Positions 35,776 to 44,553 of a DNA stretch of 64,000 nt are shown here, in pieces. Positions within the stretch are counted from its first letter, which is position 1. Every line of letters begins with the position of its first letter. This DNA comes from Labilibaculum sp. (lineage in GTDB: Bacteria; Bacteroidota; Bacteroidia; Bacteroidales; Marinifilaceae). Made by a program: the position numbers and the translations under genes. The stretch spans positions 372,001-436,000 of the forward strand of contig JAEINT010000002.1 in NCBI GenBank assembly GCA_016342745.1. The letters are read 5' to 3'. The notes below the pieces were generated by a model, which had not been told where the DNA came from, made no database searches, and saw only the letters and a list, made by a program, of their open reading frames with translations.

Positions 35776-37656
35776 TTATTTCTCAACAATGTTTGTCATA
35801 TCAAAAGCAGTTGCTATGTTAGCATCTTCTTCGTTGTCGTTAACTGTAAAAATAATATCATTAAAATCTTTATCACCACTAGGTAATCTTACATCTTCGA
35901 AGCACAATACAATATCTTTGCAGTTTTGCTCCTTAAATAAAACGTGCTGTTGTTTTTGACCTTCTTCATTTTCATTCCACTCAATGTTTGTGAAGTGACG
36001 GTAATCTCCATCAACAGTAGTTCCATTTTTCCATCCTTTAGCGATTAAGCAAAAACCAATTACTGTATTTTCAGCAAATGCCACATCACCCAACTGAACA
36101 CGATCTCCAGCTTTAAGTCCTCCGCCAGAGCCTTCTTTCGAAGCATTTGGGAACAACATGTGAAGTTCAATTTCATCAGCGTTTGCAGGTGGATTTTCAC
36201 TGTCGTAAGAATAGTAAGCTAAAGAGTTTTTCCATCCAGCTCCTTCATCAACGAAAGTAAGATAAACAGGAGATTCTTTAGTTAGCTTAAGAATTAAATT
36301 GTTCTCATCGTTAAACAATTCTGCATTAACTGCGCGATTATCTTTTCCTGCAGGGAACATTGCAATAATATTATCGACAAGAGTTTCGCAAGGTTTTGTA
36401 GGAATAATATCATCTGGCACACCTTCGTCCATTGAGATGGTAAGAATTTTAAGACCACCAGTGCCGGCAGCTACGAAAATGTAGTTTCCTTGTGATTCTA
36501 CAAAGTTCACAGAAGAACCAAATTCCATACTACCCAATAAAGTAACATCATCATTGTTCTCAGGAATCATAGCACCAACATATATGCCAGCAGCTCCATT
36601 ACCAATTAATAGTAACTCTTCATTCAAACATACCGAGTTGGTTACATAATCTTCATCCAAGCCACCTTCAGCAGTCTCAGGGCGATTAAAACGCTCTTTT
36701 AAACTACCGTCAAGGTTGCGGATATCTAAACCAGATTCATTTAAGGCTGCAAGAATATATTCATCTGTTGCATCAATTTCTGTTTTTGATTCTTCAGAAA
36801 TAGGACCTTGCACTTCGATTTTTTCTAATTCAGTAAAATCGCTTTTTGTGAAAGAACGAATGTGTTCATGTGCACTTAAAGCATATATATTCTCTGTGTT
36901 AATGCTTAAAGATCTTACATCTTCCATTACCACGTCTTTAGCTACGGATAAATCACTTCTCTTAAGGATGCTTAAGCTACCCGCAGATCCACTAGTTACA
37001 TATACATAGTCTTGATCAACTTCAACGTCGGTAGCAACATAAGAAGGAAGATCGATAAGATCAGATACAGACATGATTTGTTGAGAATTACTTAATTCTA
37101 AAGTAACCAAGATTGCTGGAGAATCCATTACATAACCTGCACTCTCAGGATCAAGAGCACCTGCCAAATAGATAACGCCATCGTAATACTCTACAGAACT
37201 AACGTCAACGTTAGGAAAAAGAGCTTGAGCTTTTAGTACTGGAGTAGTTGGATCGGAAATGTCGAATAATTCGACTCCTCCACTGTATTTATCTCCTTTT
37301 GTATTGTAGGACACAAATGCCATGTCATCTACAATTTTAACATGTGTAGATTGAACGAATTCTCCTTTTACTTTAGGAGCTTCAACTTCAGCACGTAATG
37401 TAAACGCATAGTTTTTAGTAAGATCAATCTCAATGCCGTCAGTACCTTCTTTTGTTGCACTTCCAGGTAAATTGTTGATAATTACTAAATCATTTACTGC
37501 TGTTACTCGGCTAGAAAGATCTGCTGAGTTGTTGTTAATACTAACTCCTTCTTCAATTGTTTTTTTCTGATCGACTTGCTGATTGTCATCATTATTGTCG
37601 GAACAGGAGGCAACAATTATGAAAAGCGCTGTTAATAATAGTAAATATTTCTTCAT
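35776..37656 (-). CDS. LVIVD-type propeller lipoprotein with C-terminal DUF4114 domain
   Basis: I start at the ATG at 37656 (626 residues), nine codons inside the open frame, since it gives MKKYLLLLTALFIIVASCS with a clean lipobox. Residues about 80-440 are LVIVD-like repeats (VKIVDDMAFVSY, VELFDISDPTTPVLKA, GGLKILTIS) forming a propeller. Residues about 470-610 match DUF4114, with ELHMLFPNAS, DVRLPSGDKDFNDIIFTV and clustered Asp residues that may bind Ca2+. Exported and membrane-anchored; probably a surface binding protein. Confidence 0.85.
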   Translation of the reverse strand: MKKYLLLLTALFIIVASCSDNNDDNQQVDQKKTIEEGVSINNNSADLSSRVTAVNDLVIINNLPGSATKEGTDGIEIDLTKNYAFTLRAEVEAPKVKGEFVQSTHVKIVDDMAFVSYNTKGDKYSGGVELFDISDPTTPVLKAQALFPNVDVSSVEYYDGVIYLAGALDPESAGYVMDSPAILVTLELSNSQQIMSVSDLIDLPSYVATDVEVDQDYVYVTSGSAGSLSILKRSDLSVAKDVVMEDVRSLSINTENIYALSAHEHIRSFTKSDFTELEKIEVQGPISEESKTEIDATDEYILAALNESGLDIRNLDGSLKERFNRPETAEGGLDEDYVTNSVCLNEELLLIGNGAAGIYVGAMIPENNDDVTLLGSMEFGSSVNFVESQGNYIFVAAGTGGLKILTISMDEGVPDDIIPTKPCETLVDNIIAMFPAGKDNRAVNAELFNDENNLILKLTKESPVYLTFVDEGAGWKNSLAYYSYDSENPPANADEIELHMLFPNASKEGSGGGLKAGDRVQLGDVAFAENTVIGFCLIAKGWKNGTTVDGDYRHFTNIEWNENEEGQKQQHVLFKEQNCKDIVLCFEDVRLPSGDKDFNDIIFTVNDNEEDANIATAFDMTNIVEK

Positions 37657-38020
37657 AACTATTTTTTGTTGTGTGACTTGCAATTTTAATTAGACTTGCA
37701 AGTTACATTGTTTGATTTAAACGATATGTTTGATTATGGTTAAATATATTAATGTTTTGATAAAATGCTTAATTTTGTTGATCAACATCCATAAAGGTTT
37801 GTTGTCTAATTGATTAAAATTTTGATTTAATCTTGGTAATCATTCCTTATTTATGCTCTATTTAATCCTCTGTGTGCACTGTTTTTCTTAGCCTTACGTT
37901 TTAATTCGTGTATGTTTACAAAAAGAGTATACGCGAGTAAAAGATTATTGTTATGCAGCGAGTTCTTGTTCAGTTAGGATTTCTTGGTTTTGCAGGAACG
38001 AAAATTAGATAAGGGATTTG
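37657..38020. other. Intergenic region, 364 bp, no gene seen
   Basis: Upstream of the LVIVD/DUF4114 gene and downstream of the flippase-like gene, both on the - strand. It contains a duplicated GACTTGCAA (37675-37683 and 37693-37701), the second forming the palindrome ACTTGCAAGT, close to the lipoprotein start and a possible operator. The rest is AT-rich with no coding frame I can support. Confidence 0.4.
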
Positions 38021-39091
38021 TTAGTTCTTAAAGTGTTTTTTTATCCATCGTGGAAGAATGTATACGCCAATAAATAAGTAAGGGTAGTAAGAGATTAATC
38101 GCCATAGTAAAGCCATGCTTGCCGCTACTCCTGCCGAAGGTAAAAATTCGCCTAAGTATTTGGTGAAAACCCATTCTGAAAATCCACTACCTCCGGGTGT
38201 TGGACTTACAAGCATCATGATCCACATGACCAGTTGTCGAGCAAAAATCATAATGTGCTCGGCAATTGAATAACCTTGGAACATAAATGCGAGCAGAATT
38301 ACATTAACTACCCAATATCTTGCAGTCCACGACCAAAAGGTTGCCATAAATGCTTTCAACCAAAAAATAAATGGTTTCCTTCTAAGTTCTTTAGAGCTAT
38401 CAATAATATCGCTACCAGCTTTGTTCGCACCATGTTTCCATTTGCGTAGTACGGGAAGTTTAAATATCCAAAGTAATAGCCATTTGAGTCCTCTTGGGTT
38501 CCAAAACAGACCGTAGGTTAATACAATAAAGTAAACCATCTTAACCAGATAGCCACCTAAAGCAAAATACAATAGAGAATCGAGCCAGAGAGAATGTTCT
38601 GGCGAAGTAATCATGAATAACTTATTGATATCTAAAAAGAGAATCAGTAATGGAAACATTAATATGAAATAAAGTTCATCAAGAAATGAAGTGGACATTA
38701 CCACAGCAGAACTTCTTCCTACTTTTAATCCTTCCTTGTTCAAATATAAGATAGCAACCGATGTGCCGCCAATGGCTGATGGGGTAATTGCTGAGGTGAA
38801 TTCCCAAAGCATGATGATCCGGAATGATTGGCGCCATGAAAAAGTTTGATCGGTTAAGATTCTTAGACGAGCCATATAGCCCAAATCGCGAATCAGCATC
38901 ATCACAAGAGCAATGCAAATCCAAAACAAAGAATACCACGAAAAATCTATCAAGGACAAAGTATTGCCATCAACTTCCTTTACTAATAGGTATACCACAG
39001 CCGCAAATCCAATAATTATTGGATATACAATTCTACTTGGACGAACTCCATCAAGTAGTTTTTTTTGACTATCGGCTGGTTTTTGGGTCAT
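38021..39091 (-). CDS. Flippase-like/lysylphosphatidylglycerol synthase TM-domain protein
   Basis: This 356-residue membrane protein has about 8 helices. The pattern (LGYMARLRILT, AITPSAIGGTSVAIL, LVSPTPGGSGFSEW) is typical of the UPF0104/LPG_synthase_TM group, which includes MprF N-terminal domains and proposed lipid flippases. Residue pairs TPSAIGG and TPGGSG are the conserved re-entrant loops. Substrate unknown. It lies 106 bp downstream of the SDR gene on the same strand. Confidence 0.88.
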   Translation of the reverse strand: MTQKPADSQKKLLDGVRPSRIVYPIIIGFAAVVYLLVKEVDGNTLSLIDFSWYSLFWICIALVMMLIRDLGYMARLRILTDQTFSWRQSFRIIMLWEFTSAITPSAIGGTSVAILYLNKEGLKVGRSSAVVMSTSFLDELYFILMFPLLILFLDINKLFMITSPEHSLWLDSLLYFALGGYLVKMVYFIVLTYGLFWNPRGLKWLLLWIFKLPVLRKWKHGANKAGSDIIDSSKELRRKPFIFWLKAFMATFWSWTARYWVVNVILLAFMFQGYSIAEHIMIFARQLVMWIMMLVSPTPGGSGFSEWVFTKYLGEFLPSAGVAASMALLWRLISYYPYLFIGVYILPRWIKKHFKN

Positions 39092-39197
39092 TTATTTTTT
39101 TGTGGATTAAACTTACGGATTTTAAGTTTTTGTAGAGCAAGGTTTTAGTGAATAAATTGTTAAAAATATCTAAATAGAAAATAATGAATTCAATTGT

Positions 39198-40046
39198 TTA
39201 TTTTACTTCAGGCTTTGAATTTAATTCAATAGATTTTATCAGTTTGGAGCTAATGAATTTGAAAAGTTGTTCATTACAGATTCTTCTAATGAACCAAATA
39301 AATTTGGCATGAAAAGGTACGAGGTATCTGATTTCAGGTCTTTTTTTCTCACTTGCCTTTACAATTACTTGGGCAACTTGATCCGCTTTGCCTTCCAGAA
39401 TTTTTGATTTTTTGAACAACTCATTTAATTTATTTGTTTGTTCCTTATATATAGAATCTCCAGAATTGCTTGAAGCATGAGAAAAAGCTAGTTCAGCCCA
39501 ATTGGATTCAATTGCACCAGGATTAATTAAAATTACTTTTATTCCAAAAGTTTTAACTTCTTGTCTAAGGCAATCGGTAATTCCTTCAAGTGCATATTTT
39601 GAGGCATGGTACCAACCGCCCATTGGTAAAGTCATTGCTCCTAAAATGGAGCTGATGTTAATTATTCTGCCCTTCCTGTTTTTTCTCATGTTTGGTAAAA
39701 CTAATTTTGTAAGTTCAACCAATCCAAATAAATTAACCTCAAATTGTTTCCGCGCAGCTTCGATTGGAACATCTTCTATGGCACCATATAAACCATAGCC
39801 AGCATTATTTATTAGGATGTCAATTTTACCAAACTCTTCTAAAATATGGTCAATTGCATCGTGGCAATCTTTTTTATTACTAATATCCAGTTTTATTAAA
39901 CTAGCCCCCATTTTTTTTAGATCATGCATCTGTTCTATGCAGGGAGCACTGGCATAAACCGTATATCCTTTTTTTAGAAAAAGTTCAGTAGTACTTCTCC
40001 CAATACCTGATGAGGCGCCTGTGATTAAAACTATTTTTGCATTCAT
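39198..40046 (-). CDS. Short-chain dehydrogenase/reductase (SDR)
   Basis: This 282-residue classical SDR has the cofactor motif TGASSGIG near the N-terminus, NNAGYG, Ser of SSILGAM, and the YHASK catalytic Tyr/Lys pair, followed by NPGAIESNW. Length and the C-terminal basic extension resemble SDRs acting on lipids or other hydrophobic alcohols, but the substrate is unknown. Asp54 in KLDISN, after the second strand, is compatible with NAD(P) binding. Divergent from the APC transporter. Confidence 0.92.
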   Translation of the reverse strand: MNAKIVLITGASSGIGRSTTELFLKKGYTVYASAPCIEQMHDLKKMGASLIKLDISNKKDCHDAIDHILEEFGKIDILINNAGYGLYGAIEDVPIEAARKQFEVNLFGLVELTKLVLPNMRKNRKGRIINISSILGAMTLPMGGWYHASKYALEGITDCLRQEVKTFGIKVILINPGAIESNWAELAFSHASSNSGDSIYKEQTNKLNELFKKSKILEGKADQVAQVIVKASEKKRPEIRYLVPFHAKFIWFIRRICNEQLFKFISSKLIKSIELNSKPEVK

Positions 40047-40240
40047 ATTAGAAATATCTAAGGGATATATGTTTGGATTGAAAAGGGGAGAAAAGATACG
40101 TAGAAATAGAGATTATTTCAATTGACAGGTGTTTGTTTTGAATAATTGACCTTTATAAATTGAGAATGAGGTAAATCATTTCTATTTAAACTAATCGAAA
40201 TTTTGTTATTTTTAGTAAACAAACTTAGATCTACCAAATT

Positions 40241-42463
40241 ATGTCATCAAAAGCAACAAGTCAAAAATTTGGGACTGCTCCCGTTTTTTTTACTGCAATT
40301 TCAACAATTTTAGGAGCTATATTATTTTTGCGTTTTGGATATGCCGTGGGTAATTTAGGATTTTGGGGTGTTGTTTTAATTATTCTTTTAGGACATTTGG
40401 TTACGATTCCAACGGCATTGGCAATTTCGGAATTGGCAACTAATAAAAGGGTTGAAGGAGGTGGAGAATATTTTATTATTTCTCGTTCGTTTGGATTAAA
40501 TATTGGAGCAACAATTGGTATTGCCCTATTTTTCTCGCAGGCCATTAGCGTCGCCTTTTATGTAATTGCTTTTACCGAAGCATTCGAGCCTGTTTTTAAT
40601 TGGGCTTTTTCAACCTATGGATATGAGTTGCCAAGACAGGTAGTTAGTATTCCAGCTATGCTCGTGTTGTCGATTTTAATTCTGAAAAAAGGAGCAAATT
40701 TAGGCGTTAAAGCCTTGTACTTTGTTGTTGCAATATTATTTGTTTCTCTTTTGATGTTTTTCTTTGGAACAACCGATTATGCGGCAGTTTCTGATTTTAG
40801 TCTGATAAATGCAGATTTCAGAAATACAGATAACTTTTTTGTGATTTTTGCAATTATTTTTCCTGCATTTACAGGAATGACTGCCGGTGTTGGTTTGTCT
40901 GGAGATTTAAAAAATCCATCTAAATCTATTCCTTTGGGGACAACTGCGGCCACTCTAATAGGTATGGTCGTTTACTTTTTTGTAATTTATAAATTAGCCA
41001 TGTCGGTGAGTAGTTCGGATCTAATGGAGCATCAGTTGATTATGGCTAAAGTTGCCATTGGAGGAAGCTTAATAATTCCTTTAGGATTGGCGGCATCAAC
41101 CATATCATCGGCATTAGGTTCTGTGATGGTTGCTCCCAGAACGCTTCAGGCATTATCTATTGATCGATCTTTTCCATCAAAAGCATTAAATAGATGGTTG
41201 GCAAAGGGACGGGCATCAGATAATGAACCTATAAATGCGTCATTGGTTACCTGTATTATTGCAATGATTTTTGTGATTTTAGGGGATGTGAATGCCGTTG
41301 CAGAGATTATTTCCATGTTTTTCATGCTAACCTACGGAGCATTGTGTTTGATTTCTTTTCTCAATCATTTTGGTTCATCACCTAGTTATCGTCCATCCTT
41401 CAAGTCAAGATGGTTACTGTCTTTAGTTGGATTTATTACCTCTATTTGGGTCATGTTTAAAATCAATACCTTATATGCATTTGCAGCGGTAATAGTAATG
41501 ACTCTTATTTATTTGCTGATTAATCGATATCATAAACACAGGAATGGCTTAGAATCAATATTTCTAAATTCCTTATACCAACTAAATAGAAATATGCAGG
41601 TCTTTTTGCAGAAAACTGGAAAGAGGAAAATGAGAGAATGGAGACCAAGTGCAATATGTATTTCTAAAGATTCTTTTGAACGAGATACTGCCTTTAAATT
41701 ATTGAATTGGATTTCGTATAAATACGGTTTTGGTACTTATTTGCACCGAATTGAAGGTTATTACTCTAAAGCAACTTACAAGCAATCGCAAGTTGAGCTC
41801 GATAAATTAATTAGCGGTTTTGATAAAATGGAAAATCATGTTTATGTTGATACCATTATTTCACCCTCCTATACTTCTGCAATTGCTCAGGCTATTCAGT
41901 TACCAGGAATTGCTGGAATGGAAAATAATATGGTAATTTTTGAGTTCGATAAGGAAAACCCTGATCGCTTAGATTTGATCATTGAGAATTATGCTTTAGC
42001 CAGAGCAGGAAATTTTGATTTTTGTATTTTGGGAAGTTCGCGCCGAGAATTTAATTTCAAAAATAACATCCATGTCTGGATTAGATCTTCGGATACGGAC
42101 AATGCAAATTTGATGATTTTGCTAAGTTTTATTATCGCGGGTCATCCAGATTGGCGAAAAACGGATATTAAGATTTTTAACATCTGCAAAAAAGAAAATG
42201 CCGAATCAACACGTGCGCAATTAGATGAATTAGTTGTATCTGGTCGTTTGCCAATTAGTAATTCAAACATTGAAATTATTTTGGAACAAGAAAATGTAGC
42301 AACAAAAGAGATTATAAATGAAAAATCTGCGCAAGCTGGATTAACCATTATTGGCTTTAGAGGAGAAACATTAAAGCACGAAAAAGTTGAATTATTTAAG
42401 GGGTATAATGAAATAGGAAACATCCTATTTATTAATGCTAATAGTCAAAAAACAATAGAATAA
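40241..42463 (+). CDS. APC-superfamily transporter, cation-chloride-cotransporter-like
   Basis: This 740-residue protein has about 12 membrane helices in residues 10-430 (ISTILGAILFLRFGYAVGNLG at the unwound first helix, PAFTGMTAGVGLSGDLKNPS in helix 6), then a cytoplasmic domain of about 300 residues. The helix 1 sequence and the large soluble C-terminus resemble Na-K-Cl/K-Cl cotransporters more than ordinary amino acid permeases. The MscL-like gene follows 11 bp downstream, supporting a role in ion and volume balance. Confidence 0.85.
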   Translation: MSSKATSQKFGTAPVFFTAISTILGAILFLRFGYAVGNLGFWGVVLIILLGHLVTIPTALAISELATNKRVEGGGEYFIISRSFGLNIGATIGIALFFSQAISVAFYVIAFTEAFEPVFNWAFSTYGYELPRQVVSIPAMLVLSILILKKGANLGVKALYFVVAILFVSLLMFFFGTTDYAAVSDFSLINADFRNTDNFFVIFAIIFPAFTGMTAGVGLSGDLKNPSKSIPLGTTAATLIGMVVYFFVIYKLAMSVSSSDLMEHQLIMAKVAIGGSLIIPLGLAASTISSALGSVMVAPRTLQALSIDRSFPSKALNRWLAKGRASDNEPINASLVTCIIAMIFVILGDVNAVAEIISMFFMLTYGALCLISFLNHFGSSPSYRPSFKSRWLLSLVGFITSIWVMFKINTLYAFAAVIVMTLIYLLINRYHKHRNGLESIFLNSLYQLNRNMQVFLQKTGKRKMREWRPSAICISKDSFERDTAFKLLNWISYKYGFGTYLHRIEGYYSKATYKQSQVELDKLISGFDKMENHVYVDTIISPSYTSAIAQAIQLPGIAGMENNMVIFEFDKENPDRLDLIIENYALARAGNFDFCILGSSRREFNFKNNIHVWIRSSDTDNANLMILLSFIIAGHPDWRKTDIKIFNICKKENAESTRAQLDELVVSGRLPISNSNIEIILEQENVATKEIINEKSAQAGLTIIGFRGETLKHEKVELFKGYNEIGNILFINANSQKTIE

Positions 42464-42474
42464 AAAGCGTTAAA

Positions 42475-42780
42475 ATGTTAAAAGAATCGTTTTGGAAAGA
42501 GTTTGGAGCGTTTATACAAGAATACAAAATTGTATCAGTTGGCGTTGCATTCGTAATGGGACAAGCAATTAATGAATTGGTAAAATCTTTTGTTTCCAAT
42601 ATGTTTATGCCATTGCTAAATCCTTTAATTCCTGATGGTACATGGAGAACTGCAACATGGAAAATTTGGTTGTTTGAGTTCGGCTGGGGACCTTTTACGA
42701 GTTCGCTATTACACTTTGGAATATTATCTTTTATAGTGTTTTTACTTGTAAAGAAACTCCTGAGAATTAAGAAACAATAG
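42475..42780 (+). CDS. MscL-family mechanosensitive channel-like protein
   Basis: This 101-residue protein has two membrane helices: SVGVAFVMGQAINELVKSFV matches the first helix of MscL and SLLHFGILSFIVFLLVKKL the second, with the family's N-terminal FWKEFGAFI helix and a short loop. It is shorter than typical MscL (about 130-140) because the loop and C-terminal helix are reduced, and IQEYKIV replaces the usual RGNVVDL. It probably releases solutes under hypo-osmotic shock. Coupled to the upstream transporter. Confidence 0.8.
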   Translation: MLKESFWKEFGAFIQEYKIVSVGVAFVMGQAINELVKSFVSNMFMPLLNPLIPDGTWRTATWKIWLFEFGWGPFTSSLLHFGILSFIVFLLVKKLLRIKKQ

Positions 42781-42788
42781 AAAATGAA

Positions 42789-42812
42789 AAGTCCGGGAAC
42801 CACCCCGGACTT
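42789..42812 (+). terminator. GC-rich hairpin after the MscL-like gene
   Basis: AAGTCCGGG pairs perfectly with CCCGGACTT around a 6-nt loop. There is no clear T run, so termination is likely but not certain. The following bases to 43020 hold a small CCTTT-CGG-AAAGG hairpin (42846-42858) and no gene I can support. Confidence 0.6.
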
Positions 42813-43020
42813 AATCTAACCCATTTTAATCTATGAAAACCTAATCCTTTCGGAAAGGATGATACAAACTTATGAAAACTATCTGGATTGAAAATCCTAA
42901 AAGATGTTAATTAAGGTTAATCTGTTTTTGGTTCTAAGCTTGTGATTTCAGATTGTATTTAGAAGAAACGACAATATAATGTATTGTCATTGTTTAGAGT
43001 GTAGTTCGACATATTAGTAC

Positions 43021-43054
43021 AAAAAAAGCGCCTACGGTGGAAGCCCGCAAACGC
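43021..43054 (-). terminator. Native terminator of the disrupted tRNA-Ala
   Basis: On the - strand, GCGTTTGCGG pairs with CCGTAGGCGC over 10 positions (including G-U pairs) around a 7-nt loop, followed by T7. It lies 14 bp beyond the tRNA 3' end, as expected for the tRNA's own terminator. Confidence 0.75.
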
Positions 43055-43067
43055 CTTATCTTTAGTG

Positions 43068-43114
43068 TGGAGAATATCGGAATCGAACCGATGACCTCTT
43101 GACTGCCAGTCAAA
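43068..43114 (-). other. Attachment site: 3' part of tRNA-Ala(GGC)
   Basis: On the - strand this reads as anticodon loop CTGGCAG (anticodon GGC), 3' stem TCAAG, variable AGGTC, T arm ATCGG-TTCGATT-CCGAT, acceptor ATTCTCC and discriminator A. The D arm and 5' acceptor half are missing: upstream sequence departs from a tRNA within the anticodon stem. This is the usual scar of tyrosine-recombinase integration into a tRNA gene. The restored tRNA should be at the other junction. Confidence 0.85.
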
Positions 43115-43152
43115 AACTTTTATAGTCTTGTTTTTCCTGATTGCTTATGATT

Positions 43153-43184
43153 ATTGGAATAATTCAATGTTTTTGCTATGTTTG
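43153..43184 (+). promoter_or_regulatory. Candidate Bacteroidota promoter for the integrase
   Basis: ATTG (43153-43156), a 20-bp spacer and TATGTTTG (43177-43184) fit the -33 TTTG / -7 TAnnTTTG consensus. The -7 box is 77 bp upstream of the integrase ATG. Confidence 0.5.
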
Positions 43185-43260
43185 TTATGGATGTAATCGT
43201 AAAAATAATGGTTGTAAATGAGAAAAGTTTGCGAATCTGTTTGCGAAAAATATATTTACT

Positions 43261-44550
43261 ATGAATTTAGATTGGATTTCCCTCCCGGATGTTAATGAAA
43301 TAACACTACTAAGTGAGAAAGGTGTTTCTTTGGTTGCGGTGCTCGATACAGACAAGCAACGCAAGGATGGCACTTACTCGATAAAAGTAAGAATTATTCA
43401 TGAAAGAGTGTATAAATATTACTCTACTAAGATTGCCGTAACAAAAGATGAATACGTAAAATTAAGCAAGGGCAATAGATTAAATAAAGATTTAGCAGAA
43501 AAGAGAATTGTTGTTCATCAGTATTTGAAAAGGGCTTATTCTGTTATTGGTGAAATGAATGTATTTTCTTTTTTTGAATTTAAAGAACGATTTACTCAGA
43601 AACGTTCTGATATGAAAAGTGTATATGCTTATTACAATCAGTATATCGATATTCTCAATTCTGAAGAGAGAATAGGCACAAGGGATAATTATATCTATTC
43701 CATGAAAAAGCTAAAGGAATTTCATGGTAAGAGTTCAATATCATTTGAAACTATTACTCCAACTTTTTTGAGGCAATATGAGAAATGGATCATTGATAAA
43801 GGACACAGTAAAACAACTGTTGGAATTTATTGTCGTCCATTAAAAAAGATATTCAATGATGCTATAGCGGATGGAATTATAGGCAATGATAAAAATCCTT
43901 TTGGGGATGTGAAAAGAGGAAAATACAAAGCGCCTGAAGGAAACAATACTAAGAAAGCATTGAGTTTAGATGATCTAAAGAAGATAATAATGTATGAGCC
44001 TGAACCAGGATCTTCAGAACATTATTATCGTGATATGTGGGTTTTTTCATACCTAGGGAATGGTATTAATATGAAAGACCTTTGTCTTTTAAAGTATAAA
44101 GATATTGATGGTAATCACATTCGTTTTAGTCGTGAAAAAACGAAAAATACAAATAGATCAGCTCGACCTATTTCATTTGCTCTAATTGATATGAATAAAG
44201 AAATCATAGAGAGGTGGGGAAAGTTACCGCGAGAACTTAACGAGTTTATTTTTCCAGTATTGGATGGGAAACCGAATGAGGAAGAGATAAAGCGTAGAGT
44301 TCAGCAATTTACTAAACAGGTAAATAAGTATATGAAAAGAATAGGAGGTATACTTAATATTGAGAATAAGTTAAGTACCTATTCTGCTCGCCATTCATAT
44401 GTTACAGCTTCTTTAAGAGCTGGTGTTGATATACATACAATTACAGAAAATGTGGGACATTCTAGTCTGAAAGTAATTGGTAAATATATTGATAGTTTGA
44501 ATGAAGAAGAGAGTGTAAAGAATGCTAATAAACTTTTAAAATTTGATTAA
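43261..44550 (+). CDS. Tyrosine recombinase (element integrase)
   Basis: This 429-residue protein has an N-terminal Arm-binding-like domain, a SAM-like core-binding domain (about 110-215) and a catalytic domain (about 235-425). Visible catalytic residues are the Arg in SARHSYVT, the His in VGHSSLKV and the Tyr nucleophile in IGKYID. The first catalytic Arg region reads YLGNGINMKDL, where an Arg is absent, as in the CTnDOT integrase group. It drives integration and excision of the element at the tRNA-Ala site immediately upstream. Confidence 0.93.
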   Translation: MNLDWISLPDVNEITLLSEKGVSLVAVLDTDKQRKDGTYSIKVRIIHERVYKYYSTKIAVTKDEYVKLSKGNRLNKDLAEKRIVVHQYLKRAYSVIGEMNVFSFFEFKERFTQKRSDMKSVYAYYNQYIDILNSEERIGTRDNYIYSMKKLKEFHGKSSISFETITPTFLRQYEKWIIDKGHSKTTVGIYCRPLKKIFNDAIADGIIGNDKNPFGDVKRGKYKAPEGNNTKKALSLDDLKKIIMYEPEPGSSEHYYRDMWVFSYLGNGINMKDLCLLKYKDIDGNHIRFSREKTKNTNRSARPISFALIDMNKEIIERWGKLPRELNEFIFPVLDGKPNEEEIKRRVQQFTKQVNKYMKRIGGILNIENKLSTYSARHSYVTASLRAGVDIHTITENVGHSSLKVIGKYIDSLNEEESVKNANKLLKFD

Positions 44551-44553
44551 TTT

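Noticed and set aside
42438-42803. 121-codon frame on the - strand
   Set aside because: It lies opposite the MscL-like gene, whose helices match a known family.
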